From Oscillospiraceae bacterium (lineage in GTDB: Bacteria; Bacillota; Clostridia; Oscillospirales; Acutalibacteraceae): a stretch of DNA of 64,000 nucleotides. Positions 35,437 through 44,201 of this stretch are shown one piece after another; position 1 is the stretch's first letter, and the number at the start of each line of letters is the position of its first letter. The stretch is from the NCBI GenBank assembly GCA_015066225.1, contig SVOT01000006.1, positions 35,287-99,286 of the forward strand, written 5' to 3'. The position numbers and the translations under genes were made by a program. A model generated the notes under the pieces. The model was not told where the DNA came from. It saw only the letters and a program-made list of their open reading frames with translations, and searched no databases.

Positions 35437-35931
35437 TCAGTTATTGTATTTATCTTCTATTGCTTTGTTTTTTTCAAGAACTGTTGCAGTGTCTTTTGTT
35501 CTTTTGTCGCCGAGCTTCTTTTCAAGCTCGGGCTCGCCAAGAGAAAGAATTTCGATAGCGAGCAAGGCGGCGTTTACTGCGCCGTCAATGGCAACAGTTG
35601 CAACGGGGATGCCGGAGGGCATCTGAACTGTTGAAAGGAGTGCCTCCATACCGCCGAGATTCTGTGATTTAATCGGGATGCCGATAACAGGCAAGGTTGT
35701 GTTAGCCGCAACCGCACCTGCGAGGTGAGCCGCCATACCTGCCGCCGCAATAATTACGCCGAAGCCGTTTGCGCGGGCATTTGCGCTGAAATCCTTCGCT
35801 TCAACAGGAGTTCTGTGAGCAGAAAAAACGTGAACCTCAAAAGGCACATCAAAATCTTTAAGAGTGTTTATTGCTTTTTCAACAACGGGTAAATCGCTAT
35901 CGCTACCCATAATAATTCCGACTTTTTTCAT
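35437..35931 (-). CDS. purE: N5-carboxyaminoimidazole ribonucleotide mutase
   Basis: Class I PurE, converting N5-CAIR to CAIR. Start MKKVGIIMGSDSDLP and the catalytic SAHRTP are clear; 164 residues. I use the ATG at 35931, eight bases after AAAGGA; an ATG three codons upstream lies too close to that site. No purK is present in the window. First gene of the operon; the 275-bp inverted-repeat element and the riboswitch lie upstream. Confidence 0.96.
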   Translation of the reverse strand: MKKVGIIMGSDSDLPVVEKAINTLKDFDVPFEVHVFSAHRTPVEAKDFSANARANGFGVIIAAAGMAAHLAGAVAANTTLPVIGIPIKSQNLGGMEALLSTVQMPSGIPVATVAIDGAVNAALLAIEILSLGEPELEKKLGDKRTKDTATVLEKNKAIEDKYNN

Positions 35932-35946
35932 ATAAAACATCCTTTC

Positions 35947-36221
35947 TAGGGTGAAATGAGTTATTCGAACTTGCCTAAAAGAGAATCTTCTTAAGTCTTT
36001 TCGGCGTTTCGGTCTTGAAAGGCGTCAGCCTATCTTCGCCCTCAACACCAAAAATCCAATAAAAATTTTTCACTTTTAGGTCGAAGATTTTATACAGAGC
36101 GGATTTTTGGTCAGCCAAGGCAAAAACGCAGCTAATCCTTTCGGATTGGCGAGTATTTTAACACAGGATGAACGGAAAGCCGCCTGTATAAAACACGGTT
36201 CGGACAATTCATTTCACCCTA
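35947..36221. repeat. 275-bp element with 24-bp terminal inverted repeats
   Basis: Ends TAGGGTGAAATGA at 35947 and its complement ending at 36221; the 24-base termini match at 21 positions and the three differences are transitions. Nested internal pairings are visible (CCTAAAAG/CTTTTAGG, ACCAAAAATCC/GGATTTTTGGT, ATACAG-GCGG/CCGC-CTGTAT, AATCC-TTTC-GGATT), so nearly the whole unit can fold. No open frame of note. It sits between the riboswitch terminator and the purE ribosome binding site, so read-through transcripts carry it. It is best read as a MITE-like element or a large structured RNA. Confidence 0.75.
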
Positions 36222-36225
36222 AACC

Positions 36226-36265
36226 AAAAAAGGCGCACCTGCTCATAGTTTGAACAAGTGTGCCC
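36226..36265 (-). terminator. ZTP riboswitch expression-platform terminator
   Basis: A ~14-bp imperfect stem (36232-36265) followed by T6 on the minus strand. Its 5' arm overlaps the last conserved bases of the aptamer (GGGCA), so aptamer folding and termination compete. Confidence 0.9.
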
Positions 36266-36346
36266 AGACGGTCGGCTGAATACGGAAATTTCCGTTTCCC
36301 TGCTCCATTGTGGTGCTCCACTGAATACTCCGTCAGTCGCAGGGAA
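36261..36346 (-). promoter_or_regulatory. ZTP (pfl) riboswitch aptamer
   Basis: Reading the minus strand: P1 stem TTCCCTGC/GCAGGGAA enclosing GACTGACGG, a GTGG-AGCA-CCAC hairpin and GGAGC; then a linker hairpin ACGGAAATTTCCGT and the conserved GCCGACCGTCTGGGCA. These are the parts of the ZTP aptamer in order. The pseudoknot pairs GACGG with CCGTC, a compensated variant of the usual GGCG/CGCC. Ligand ZTP/ZMP signals low 10-formyl-THF and would favour read-through into the pur genes, two of which need that cofactor. Confidence 0.93.
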
Positions 36347-36370
36347 AATCCGCTTTAATTTTATGATTAT

Positions 36371-36399
36371 ATTTTATCACAGCAAGCGGATTTGGTCAA
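36371..36399 (-). promoter_or_regulatory. Promoter of the purine operon
   Basis: TTGACC (36394-36399), 17-bp spacer, TAAAAT (36371-36376), about 25 bp before the riboswitch. The preceding pyrI 3' region has only a weak AACC/GGTT hairpin with T's. Confidence 0.75.
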
Positions 36400-36455
36400 G
36401 GCACATAAGGTCCAATAAAACCGTTTTTAGTAATGGTTATTTGTTGATTATGCTA

Positions 36456-36872
36456 TTATTTTGCCTGTGTTTCACAATAGATGCAACGGTAAACACCGTT
36501 GTCCTTGTCTGTAAGCTTGAAAACGTGGTTAATCTCCTGCTCGGTTGATGTTATGCAACGGGGATTCTTACATTTTATGACGTTTGTGAGCATTTCGGGG
36601 AGTTCGAGCGTTCTCTTTTCAACAAGCTGACAATTTTTAATTATGTTGACTGTTGTGCCGGGGTCAACGTAACCGATAACATCAATATCAATGGCGATAT
36701 CAGCATCAATTTTGATAATATCCTTCTTGCCCATTTTTTTGCTTGCAACGTTTTTGATTATTGCAACGGAGCAATCAAGGTTATCAAGCCCGAGAAGGTC
36801 ATAAAGCTTCATCCCGCGACCTGCTGTGATGTGGTCAATTACGAATCCGTTTGTAATGGAATCTATATTCAT
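36456..36872 (-). CDS. pyrI: Aspartate carbamoyltransferase regulatory chain
   Basis: Zinc-containing regulatory subunit giving nucleotide allostery to PyrB. The C-terminal zinc site is visible as CKNPRC and CIYC. Length 138, slightly shorter than the E. coli chain. It overlaps pyrB by 4 bp and is the last gene of the pyr operon. Confidence 0.95.
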   Translation of the reverse strand: MNIDSITNGFVIDHITAGRGMKLYDLLGLDNLDCSVAIIKNVASKKMGKKDIIKIDADIAIDIDVIGYVDPGTTVNIIKNCQLVEKRTLELPEMLTNVIKCKNPRCITSTEQEINHVFKLTDKDNGVYRCIYCETQAK

Positions 36873-37789
36873 TTTTCTGCCTCCTCCAACAATTTGAGAA
36901 TAAGCGCCATACGAATGTATTTCCCGTTAAGAACCTGCTTGAAATAACAAGCCCTGGGGTCATTGTCCACCGCAACGCTTATCTCATTAACTCTGGGAAG
37001 CGGATGCATAATGCACAAATCTTTTTTTGCTTTTGTGAGCTTTTTGGGCTCGAGAATATAGCTGTCTTTAAGACGAAGGTAATCTTCCTCGTTAAAAAAG
37101 CGTTCTCTCTGAACCCTTGTCATATAAAGAATATCAAGCTCGGGCATTACACTTTCAAGATCTGTTGTCTGTTTATAGGGAATGCTGTTCTTTTTGAGAA
37201 CATCCTTCTTTATGTAGCTTGGGAGCTTCAATTCCTCGGGAGAAATAAGAACAACCTTAATCCCGCTGTATCTTGAAAGAGCAGTGATGAGAGAGTGAAC
37301 CGTTCTGCCGAATTTAAGGTCACCACAGAAGCCGACGGTAAGGTTTTCAAACCCGCCCTTTTCACGCTGAATGGTGAGCAAATCCGCAAGAGTTTGTGTA
37401 GGATGGTTATGACCGCCATCACCCGCATTGATAACAGGAATTGTTGCATTTTGTGCAGCAACAAGGGGCGCACCCTCTTTAGGATGGCGCATAGCTATAA
37501 TATCAGCATAGCAGCTGATTGTTTTTGCGGTATCCGCCACACTTTCACCCTTTGCGGCAGAAGAGTTATTTGCCGCAGAAAAACCGATAACACTACCACC
37601 CAGCTCAATCATTGCCGCCTCAAAGCTGAGACGTGTTCTTGTTGAGGGCTCAAAGAAAAGTGTTGCAAGCTTTTTTCTTTTACACTTTTCGCAGTATTTA
37701 TCGGGATTATCTATAATATCGTTCGCCGTTGCAATAAGCTCATTTAACTCATCAACGGTAAAATCGAGAATATCAATCAAGCTTCTCAT
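36869..37789 (-). CDS. pyrB: Aspartate carbamoyltransferase catalytic chain
   Basis: Condenses carbamoyl phosphate and aspartate. Carbamoyl-phosphate loop [11 protein letters not shown] at about residue 53, HPTQTLADL and [10 protein letters not shown] are intact; 306 residues. The presence of pyrI predicts a regulated holoenzyme. It follows pyrE by 48 bp. Confidence 0.97.
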   Translation of the reverse strand: MRSLIDILDFTVDELNELIATANDIIDNPDKYCEKCKRKKLATLFFEPSTRTRLSFEAAMIELGGSVIGFSAANNSSAAKGESVADTAKTISCYADIIAMRHPKEGAPLVAAQNATIPVINAGDGGHNHPTQTLADLLTIQREKGGFENLTVGFCGDLKFGRTVHSLITALSRYSGIKVVLISPEELKLPSYIKKDVLKKNSIPYKQTTDLESVMPELDILYMTRVQRERFFNEEDYLRLKDSYILEPKKLTKAKKDLCIMHPLPRVNEISVAVDNDPRACYFKQVLNGKYIRMALILKLLEEAEK

Positions 37790-37837
37790 TTACTGCTAAT
37801 CCCCTTTTCAAATCTATGTAGTCAAGAAAATGTTTAA

Positions 37838-38494
37838 TTATTCTTTTGCACCATTAACAGCGAGATAGTTTTTGATGCGCTCAACGTTTTCTTTATTTTT
37901 CTCGTCTTCTTCGAGATATTCGATAATGTCATAAACATCAACAACAGAATATACGGGGAAGCCATATTCCTCGCCAACCTCTGCCATAGCAGATTTTTCT
38001 GTCTGACCCTTTTCCTTACGGTCAACCATAACGAATGTTGCCGCAACCTTTGTGCCCTTAAGACCGGAAAGAATAGCCATGCTTTCACGGATAGCGGTGC
38101 CTGCGGTGATAACATCTTCAACGATTACGATTTCTTCGCCTTCCTGGGGCTTGTAGCCAACGAAAACGCCACCTTCGCCGTGGTCCTTTTCTTCCTTACG
38201 GTTGAAGAAGAAGGGAACGTCAAGACCATTCTTTGCAAGGGCAACTGCAACCGATACAGCAATCGGGATGCCCTTGTATGCGGGACCGTAAAGAACTGTT
38301 TTTTTGTTGCCTACCTTTTCAAAATACGCTTTAGCGTAAAACTCGCCCAATTTGCAAATCTGTTCGCCGGTTTTTATATCGCCGGCATTTATGAAATAAG
38401 GGATTTTTCTGCCGCTTTTTGCGGTAAAATCGCCGAATTTAAGAACGCCTGCACCCTCTAAAAACTGTATAAATTCTCTTTTATAGCTTTCCAT
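37838..38494 (-). CDS. pyrE: Orotate phosphoribosyltransferase
   Basis: Makes OMP from orotate and PRPP. The PRPP loop is visible as IVIVEDVITAGTAIRES and the N-terminal part KFGDFTAKSGRKIPYFI is typical; 218 residues. I use the ATG at 38494 after CAGGAGG; a TTG two codons upstream is less likely. A repeat unit separates it from pyrF. Confidence 0.96.
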   Translation of the reverse strand: MESYKREFIQFLEGAGVLKFGDFTAKSGRKIPYFINAGDIKTGEQICKLGEFYAKAYFEKVGNKKTVLYGPAYKGIPIAVSVAVALAKNGLDVPFFFNRKEEKDHGEGGVFVGYKPQEGEEIVIVEDVITAGTAIRESMAILSGLKGTKVAATFVMVDRKEKGQTEKSAMAEVGEEYGFPVYSVVDVYDIIEYLEEDEKNKENVERIKNYLAVNGAKE

Positions 38495-38516
38495 TTTCAA
38501 ATCCTCCTGTGTAATT

Positions 38517-38635
38517 TAGGTAAAAGATTTTATCATACGCACCTAGCGGTGCTAGAACCCTCCACCACACCAAAACAAGTTTCAGTGCGGTCCCCCTCCC
38601 TTCGCCAGGGAGGTTTCCTAGGTAAAAGATTTTAT
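38517..38635. repeat. Short unit between 17-bp perfect direct repeats, pyrF-pyrE gap
   Basis: TAGGTAAAAGATTTTAT occurs at 38517-38533 and again at 38619-38635, touching the pyrF stop. The 85 bp between hold hairpins CTAGC/GCTAG and CCTCCCT/AGGGAGG and C-rich sequence (CCCTCCACCACACC, CCCCCTCCCTT) like dispersed repeats of Clostridia genomes. It may be an inserted MITE-like unit with target duplication, or a local duplication. Confidence 0.7.
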
Positions 38636-38636
38636 T

Positions 38637-39338
38637 TTAGTCGCAAAACTCTGCAACGCATCTGTTATATGCTGCAACGGGGTCCTCAGCCGCTGTGATG
38701 GGTCTGCCCACAACGATGTAATCAGAACCGATTTTCTTAGCCTCTGCGGGAGTCATAACTCTCTTCTGGTCACCGATGTCACCGTCTGCAAAACGAACAC
38801 CGGGAGTGATTGTAAGGAAATCGCTGCCACAGGTTTCGTGAACCTTGCCCGCCTCAAGAGGTGAGCAAACAACGCCGTCAAGCCCTGCAAGCTTTGCATT
38901 GTGAGCGTAGTGCATAACAACCTTGTCGATAGGCTCTTTAATAAGAAGGTCGTTTTCCATACTCTCCTGGTCGGTTGAAGTAAGCTGAGTAACAGCTATA
39001 AGAAGGGGTCTTGTGCCGTCCGGACGTGTAAGACCCTCGAGAGCACCCTCCATCATTCTGATTGTGCCTGAAGCGTGAAGATTTGTAATATCAACATCAA
39101 GGTTTGAAAGAACAGCCATTGATTTTTTTACTGTGTTGGGAATATCGTGAAGCTTGAGGTCAAGGAAAATTTTGTGGCCTCTTTTTTTGATTTCACGAAC
39201 GATCTGGGGACCTTCTGCATAAAAAAGCTCCATACCGATTTTCACAAATGGCTTTCTGCCACCCTCAAATTTATCAAGAAATTCGTAAACCTTTTCTGCG
39301 CTTGAAAAATCACAAGCAACGATTACGTCCTTACCCAT
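38637..39338 (-). CDS. pyrF: Orotidine 5'-phosphate decarboxylase
   Basis: Final step to UMP. Catalytic segment DLKLHDIPNTV at about residue 60 and GVRFADG near the phosphate site; 233 residues, group 1. It overlaps pyrD by one base, with GGAGG before the start. Confidence 0.97.
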   Translation of the reverse strand: MGKDVIVACDFSSAEKVYEFLDKFEGGRKPFVKIGMELFYAEGPQIVREIKKRGHKIFLDLKLHDIPNTVKKSMAVLSNLDVDITNLHASGTIRMMEGALEGLTRPDGTRPLLIAVTQLTSTDQESMENDLLIKEPIDKVVMHYAHNAKLAGLDGVVCSPLEAGKVHETCGSDFLTITPGVRFADGDIGDQKRVMTPAEAKKIGSDYIVVGRPITAAEDPVAAYNRCVAEFCD

Positions 39339-40249
39339 TATTTTGCGCCTCCTATAATATCACTCAAATTATTAATTCCGTATTTATCCATAACCTTGGG
39401 TAAATCGCTGATAATGTCACGGCACACACAGGGGTCAATAAGGTTTGCCGCACCGACCTCAACAGCGGTTGCACCTGCAAGCATCATTTCTATAACATCC
39501 TCTGCATTGGAAACGCCGCCCATACCTACAACCGGGATATTAACGGCATTTGCCACCTGGTAAACCATACGAACAGCAACGGGGAAAATTGCACTTCCCG
39601 AAAAACCGCCCATTTTATTTGCAATTACGGGCTTCTTTGTTTTAAGGTCAATTCGCATACCGAGAAGAGTGTTTATAAGGCTGATACCGTCTGCGCCTGC
39701 CGCCTCGCACTCCTTTGCGATTGCCACAATATCTGTTACGTTTGGTGAAAGCTTTATAATTACGGGCTTTGTTGTTACCGCTTTCACAGCCGCCGTAACC
39801 TCTGCCGCCGCCTTGGGGTCTGTGCCGAAGCTCATTCCGCCGCCGTGAACGTTGGGACAGCTGACGTTTACCTCAAGCCAGCCCACCTGCTCCTCTTTAT
39901 CAAGCTTTTCACAGGTGTAGGCATAGTCGGGAACTGAAAAACCGCTGACATTTGCCATAACCTTTTTATCAAAGCATTTTTTAAGCTTTGGAAGCTCCTC
40001 GCTGATAACCTTTTCAACACCCGGATTCTGAAGACCAACCGCATTAATCATACCTGCGGTACACTCTGCAATACGGGGTGTGGGATTACCGAAACGAGGA
40101 TCTTTTGTCGTTCCCTTGAAGGAGAACGTACCAAGGCAATTTATGTCGTAAATTTCTGCAAACTCGTAACCGTAGCCAAAGGTTCCGCTGGCAGGAATTA
40201 TGGGGTTATCAAGCTCAAGACCGCAAAGGTTAACACTTAATCTGCCCAT
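39338..40249 (-). CDS. pyrD: Dihydroorotate dehydrogenase, catalytic subunit (type 1B)
   Basis: FMN enzyme oxidising dihydroorotate; class 1B pairs with PyrK to use NAD+. Visible motifs are NPIIPASGTFGYG, NVSCPNVHGGG (catalytic cysteine region) and GMGGVSNAEDVIEM. Length 303. It overlaps pyrK by 13 bp, which supports the 1B heterotetramer. Confidence 0.96.
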   Translation of the reverse strand: MGRLSVNLCGLELDNPIIPASGTFGYGYEFAEIYDINCLGTFSFKGTTKDPRFGNPTPRIAECTAGMINAVGLQNPGVEKVISEELPKLKKCFDKKVMANVSGFSVPDYAYTCEKLDKEEQVGWLEVNVSCPNVHGGGMSFGTDPKAAAEVTAAVKAVTTKPVIIKLSPNVTDIVAIAKECEAAGADGISLINTLLGMRIDLKTKKPVIANKMGGFSGSAIFPVAVRMVYQVANAVNIPVVGMGGVSNAEDVIEMMLAGATAVEVGAANLIDPCVCRDIISDLPKVMDKYGINNLSDIIGGAK

Positions 40250-40974
40250 AAAATCTCCTCCTTCTCAAGCACGGGGCCGTCTTTACAAATTCGCTTGTAG
40301 CCTGTAACCGTTTTACAGGAGCAACCCATACAAGCACCAAAGCCGCAACCCATTCTTTCTTCAAAGCTGAACTGACCGCTTGTCTGACTTGCTTTAAAAA
40401 TTGCTTTTAGCATGGGCTCAGGTCCGCAAGTATAGAAATAAGAGTAGTCAATACCCTTCATGGCATCGGTAACAAAGCCCTTGATGCCGTAAGAGCCGTC
40501 AACGGTTGTAACAAAAACCTCTGCACCGAGTGCTTTGAAATCTTCTTCGCAGAAAATCTCATTTTTTGTATTAAAGCCGAGAATTACGCTGACCTTTTTA
40601 CCCTCTGCAATAAGCTTTTTGCAAAGCATATAAAGGGGCGGAACACCAACACCACCACCGAGAAGCAAGGGCTTGTCACCCGAAAGAGATAAATCATAGC
40701 CGTTGCCCAGACCCGTGAGAATGCTGAGCTCTTCACCTGCAGTCATTTTCGCCATCTGCTCGGTACCCTTACCCACAACCTTGTAGATTAGTGTGAGAAC
40801 GTCGCCCTCGCAATCGCAGACAGAAATAGGTCTGCGAAGATAAAGACCTTCTAATTTTATGTTAACAAACTGCCCGGAGGATGTGATATCGCTCACATCT
40901 CCCTGAAGCTTCATTTTATACACCGTTTCTGTAAGCGGTGCGTTCTCAATTATTTTGAAAATAGATTCTCTCAT
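40237..40974 (-). CDS. pyrK: Dihydroorotate dehydrogenase electron transfer subunit
   Basis: FAD and [2Fe-2S] protein passing electrons from PyrD to NAD+. FAD-binding YLRRPISVCD, NAD-binding LLGGGVGVPPLY and the C-terminal cluster cysteines in GCGFGACMGCSC plus a later RICKDGP cysteine are present; 245 residues. Its start overlaps carB by 4 bp. Confidence 0.96.
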   Translation of the reverse strand: MRESIFKIIENAPLTETVYKMKLQGDVSDITSSGQFVNIKLEGLYLRRPISVCDCEGDVLTLIYKVVGKGTEQMAKMTAGEELSILTGLGNGYDLSLSGDKPLLLGGGVGVPPLYMLCKKLIAEGKKVSVILGFNTKNEIFCEEDFKALGAEVFVTTVDGSYGIKGFVTDAMKGIDYSYFYTCGPEPMLKAIFKASQTSGQFSFEERMGCGFGACMGCSCKTVTGYKRICKDGPVLEKEEILWAD

Positions 40975-43900
40975 AGGTTTCCTTCTGCATCGATAGTTGA
41001 AATTGTAAGCGTTGTTTCCTCAAGTACGTCGAGAAGAACTCTTACAGTGTCGAGTGCTGTAAATATTGTAACGTTGTTTTCTGTAGCATAACGGCGAATC
41101 TGATGACCGTCATTTTCGTCGTTACTACCGCCGCCCGTGCTGATTGCCTTTGTATTGATAACATAAGCAATGTGACCCTGACGAAGAGCATCCGGAATTT
41201 CGTTGCTTCCGTCGCTGATTTTTCTGAGAACGTGTGTACGGATACCGTTTTCTTTGAGATATTTTGCTGTACCCTCTGTTGCCTCGATATTGAAGCCAAG
41301 CTTGTAGAAGCGTCTGATAAGAGGAAGTGCCTCGGGCTTATCCTCATCCGCAATAGTTGCGAATACAGTACCGTAGTTCTGCAGGTGCATACCTGATGCC
41401 TGAAGAGCCTTGTACAATGCTCTGTTAAGCTTGTCGTCATAACCGATTGCTTCACCTGTTGATTTCATTTCGGGTGAAAGGTATGCGTCAAGTCCTCGGA
41501 TTTTGTTGAATGAGAATACGGGAACCTTTACATACCAACGGTTCTTTTCTGTGGGATAAATATCGAATATGCCCTGCTCTTTAAGGCTCTTGCCCATAAT
41601 AACCTCTGTTGCAATGTCTGCAAGGGAGTAGCCTGTTGCCTTTGAAAGGAAGGGAACTGTTCTTGATGAACGGGGGTTAACCTCGATGATATAAACATCA
41701 TCTTTATCGTCAACAATAAACTGAATGTTGAAAAGACCAACAATGCCGATGCCAAGACCGAGCTTCTTTGCATACTGAAGAATGATGCCCTTAACCTTGT
41801 TTGAAATTGAGAAGGGAGGATAAACCGAGATAGAGTCACCTGAATGGACACCGGTTCTCTCAACAAGCTCCATAATACCGGGAACAAATACATCTCTGCC
41901 ATCACAGATAGCGTCGATTTCAACCTCACGGCCCTGAATGTATTTGTCAACGAGAACGGGCTTGTCCTCATCAATTTCAACGGCTGTTCTCAAGTAATGG
42001 CGAAGCTGATCCTCGTTTGCAACAATCTGCATTGCACGTCCGCCAAGAACGAATGAGGGACGAACAAGAACAGGGTAACCGATTTCAGCCGCAGCGGCGA
42101 TGCCGTCATCCATATTTGTAACAGCCTTACCCTTTGCACGGGGGATATTCAATTCGTTAAGAAGGTTTTCAAATGCGTTACGGTCCTCAGCGCGGTCAAT
42201 AGCGGCGCAATCGGTACCGATTATTTTAACACCACGGTCGTGGAGAGGCTGTGCAAGGTTGATAGCAGTCTGACCACCGAGAGAAGCAACAACACCCTCA
42301 GGCTTTTCAAACTCAACGATGTTCATAACATCCTCGGGAGTAAGGGGCTCGAAGTAAAGCTTGTCTGCTGTTGTATAGTCAGTTGAAACAGTTTCGGGGT
42401 TATTGTTGATGATAATAGCCTCATAGCCTGCATTTTTAATTGTCATAACAGCGTGAACTGTGGAGTAGTCGAACTCAACACCCTGACCGATACGGATGGG
42501 GCCGGCACCGAGAACAATAATTTTTTTCTTATCTGTAAGGCGTGAAGCATTTTCACCTGTATATGAAGAATAGAAGTATGGAATATATGCGTTGGTGTGG
42601 CAGGTATCAACCATTTTGAACACGGGGAAAAGGTTGTTCTCTTTACGCATATTATAAACGTCAAGCTCTTTGCAATCCCAGAGACGGGCGATATATTTAT
42701 CACTGAAGCCCATCTTCTTTGCGGCTTTGAGAGTTTCAAGGTCTTTATTTACACGAAGGGTTTCTTCCATATCGATGATGTTTTTGAATGCCTCAAGGAA
42801 GTAGGGTGTAATCATCGTTATTTCGTGAATTTTCTCAAGAGAAACACCATGATAAATAAGCTCTGCAATCGCAAAAATATTGTCTGAGCGGAACTCTGAA
42901 ATGTATTCAAGAAGCTCGTCAACACTCATATTATCGAATTTTGAAAGGTACATATGGTTAGCACCGATTTCAAGAGAACGAATACCCTTGAGAATAGCTT
43001 CTTCGAGATTGGAGCCGATACCCATAATTTCACCTGTAGCCTTCATCTGTGTACCAAGCTTATTGGTAGCAGAAGCAAACTTATCAAAGGGGAATCGGGG
43101 TAATTTAGCAATAACGTAGTCGAGCTTGGGCTCAAATGCGGCGTTGGTGTTGGCAATCTTGATATCTTCAAGAGCCATACCCACAGCGATTTTGGCAGTA
43201 ACACGGGCGATTGGATAACCCGAAGCCTTTGATGCAAGGGCAGAAGAACGTGAAACCCTGGGGTTAACCTCAATAAGGTAATATTCCGATGTGTGGGGGT
43301 TAAGAGCGAACTGAACGTTACAGCCACCTTCGATTTTAAGCTCCTTGATGAGCTTGATAGCTGAATCATTGAGCATTTTTTCGTCTTCCTTACTGAGTGT
43401 CATAATAGGCGCTACAACGCAGGAGTCACCTGTATGAACACCAACAGGATCGATATTTTCCATACCGCAGATGGTGATAGCGTGGTCGTTTGAGTCACGC
43501 ATAACTTCAAACTCAATCTCTTTGTAGCCCTTAACAGACTTTTCAACAAGAACCTGGTGAACAGGAGAAAGTGTGAATGCATTGATACCGATATCAACAA
43601 GCTCATCTTCATTGTAAGCGAAGCCGCCGCCTGTACCGCCAAGAGTAAATGCAGGGCGAAGAACAACAGGGTAACCGATGCGATTTGCCGCTGCCTTTGC
43701 CTCTTCAATTGAATAAGTGATTTCTGAAGGAATAACGGGCTCACCGATAGATTCACAAAGCTCCTTGAACATTTCGCGGTCCTCTGCACGCTCAATTGAA
43801 GCGCTGGAAGTACCGAGAAGCTTAACCTCGCATTCTTTAAGAACGCCCTTTTTCTCAAGCTGCATAGCAAGGTTAAGACCTGTCTGACCGCCGATGCCGG

Positions 43901-44162
43901 GAATAATTGCATCGGGACGCTCGTGACGGATAATCTTTGCCACATATTCAAGAGTAAGAGGCTCCATATAAACCTTATCGGCAATAATGGTGTCGGTCAT
44001 AATTGTTGCAGGGTTAGAGTTAACAAGAACAACCTCGTAGCCCTCTTCTTTAAGTGCAAGGCAAGCCTGTGTGCCCGCATAGTCAAACTCTGCCGCCTGA
44101 CCGATAACTATAGGACCGGAGCCTATAATTAAAACCTTTTTAATGTCTGTTCTCTTTGCCAT
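40971..44162 (-). CDS. carB: Carbamoyl-phosphate synthase large subunit
   Basis: Two homologous ATP-grasp halves (first opens KKVLIIGSGPIVIGQ, second KIIVLGAGPIRIGQG) and a C-terminal allosteric MGS-like domain; about 1063 residues. I use the ATG at 44162, seven bases after GGAGG, instead of the ATG two codons upstream. The glutaminase subunit gene carA is not adjacent, although it usually is, and is not elsewhere in the window. Confidence 0.97.
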   Translation of the reverse strand: MAKRTDIKKVLIIGSGPIVIGQAAEFDYAGTQACLALKEEGYEVVLVNSNPATIMTDTIIADKVYMEPLTLEYVAKIIRHERPDAIIPGIGGQTGLNLAMQLEKKGVLKECEVKLLGTSSASIERAEDREMFKELCESIGEPVIPSEITYSIEEAKAAANRIGYPVVLRPAFTLGGTGGGFAYNEDELVDIGINAFTLSPVHQVLVEKSVKGYKEIEFEVMRDSNDHAITICGMENIDPVGVHTGDSCVVAPIMTLSKEDEKMLNDSAIKLIKELKIEGGCNVQFALNPHTSEYYLIEVNPRVSRSSALASKASGYPIARVTAKIAVGMALEDIKIANTNAAFEPKLDYVIAKLPRFPFDKFASATNKLGTQMKATGEIMGIGSNLEEAILKGIRSLEIGANHMYLSKFDNMSVDELLEYISEFRSDNIFAIAELIYHGVSLEKIHEITMITPYFLEAFKNIIDMEETLRVNKDLETLKAAKKMGFSDKYIARLWDCKELDVYNMRKENNLFPVFKMVDTCHTNAYIPYFYSSYTGENASRLTDKKKIIVLGAGPIRIGQGVEFDYSTVHAVMTIKNAGYEAIIINNNPETVSTDYTTADKLYFEPLTPEDVMNIVEFEKPEGVVASLGGQTAINLAQPLHDRGVKIIGTDCAAIDRAEDRNAFENLLNELNIPRAKGKAVTNMDDGIAAAAEIGYPVLVRPSFVLGGRAMQIVANEDQLRHYLRTAVEIDEDKPVLVDKYIQGREVEIDAICDGRDVFVPGIMELVERTGVHSGDSISVYPPFSISNKVKGIILQYAKKLGLGIGIVGLFNIQFIVDDKDDVYIIEVNPRSSRTVPFLSKATGYSLADIATEVIMGKSLKEQGIFDIYPTEKNRWYVKVPVFSFNKIRGLDAYLSPEMKSTGEAIGYDDKLNRALYKALQASGMHLQNYGTVFATIADEDKPEALPLIRRFYKLGFNIEATEGTAKYLKENGIRTHVLRKISDGSNEIPDALRQGHIAYVINTKAISTGGGSNDENDGHQIRRYATENNVTIFTALDTVRVLLDVLEETTLTISTIDAEGNL

Positions 44163-44201
44163 GTTCATTCCTCCAAATATATTTAAACGTAAATTATTAA
44201 C

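Noticed and set aside
35947..36221. CRISPR-like or tandem repeat array
   Set aside because: Pairings are inverted and each occurs once; there are no regularly spaced direct repeats.
36226..36346. 6S RNA or PRPP riboswitch upstream of purE
   Set aside because: The conserved GCCGACCGTCTGGGCA, P1 and pseudoknot match the ZTP aptamer; ykkC/PRPP motifs and a 6S-type open-promoter bubble are absent.
43412..43984. 190-codon minus frame inside carB
   Set aside because: Out-of-frame shadow of carB with no start signal or family resemblance.
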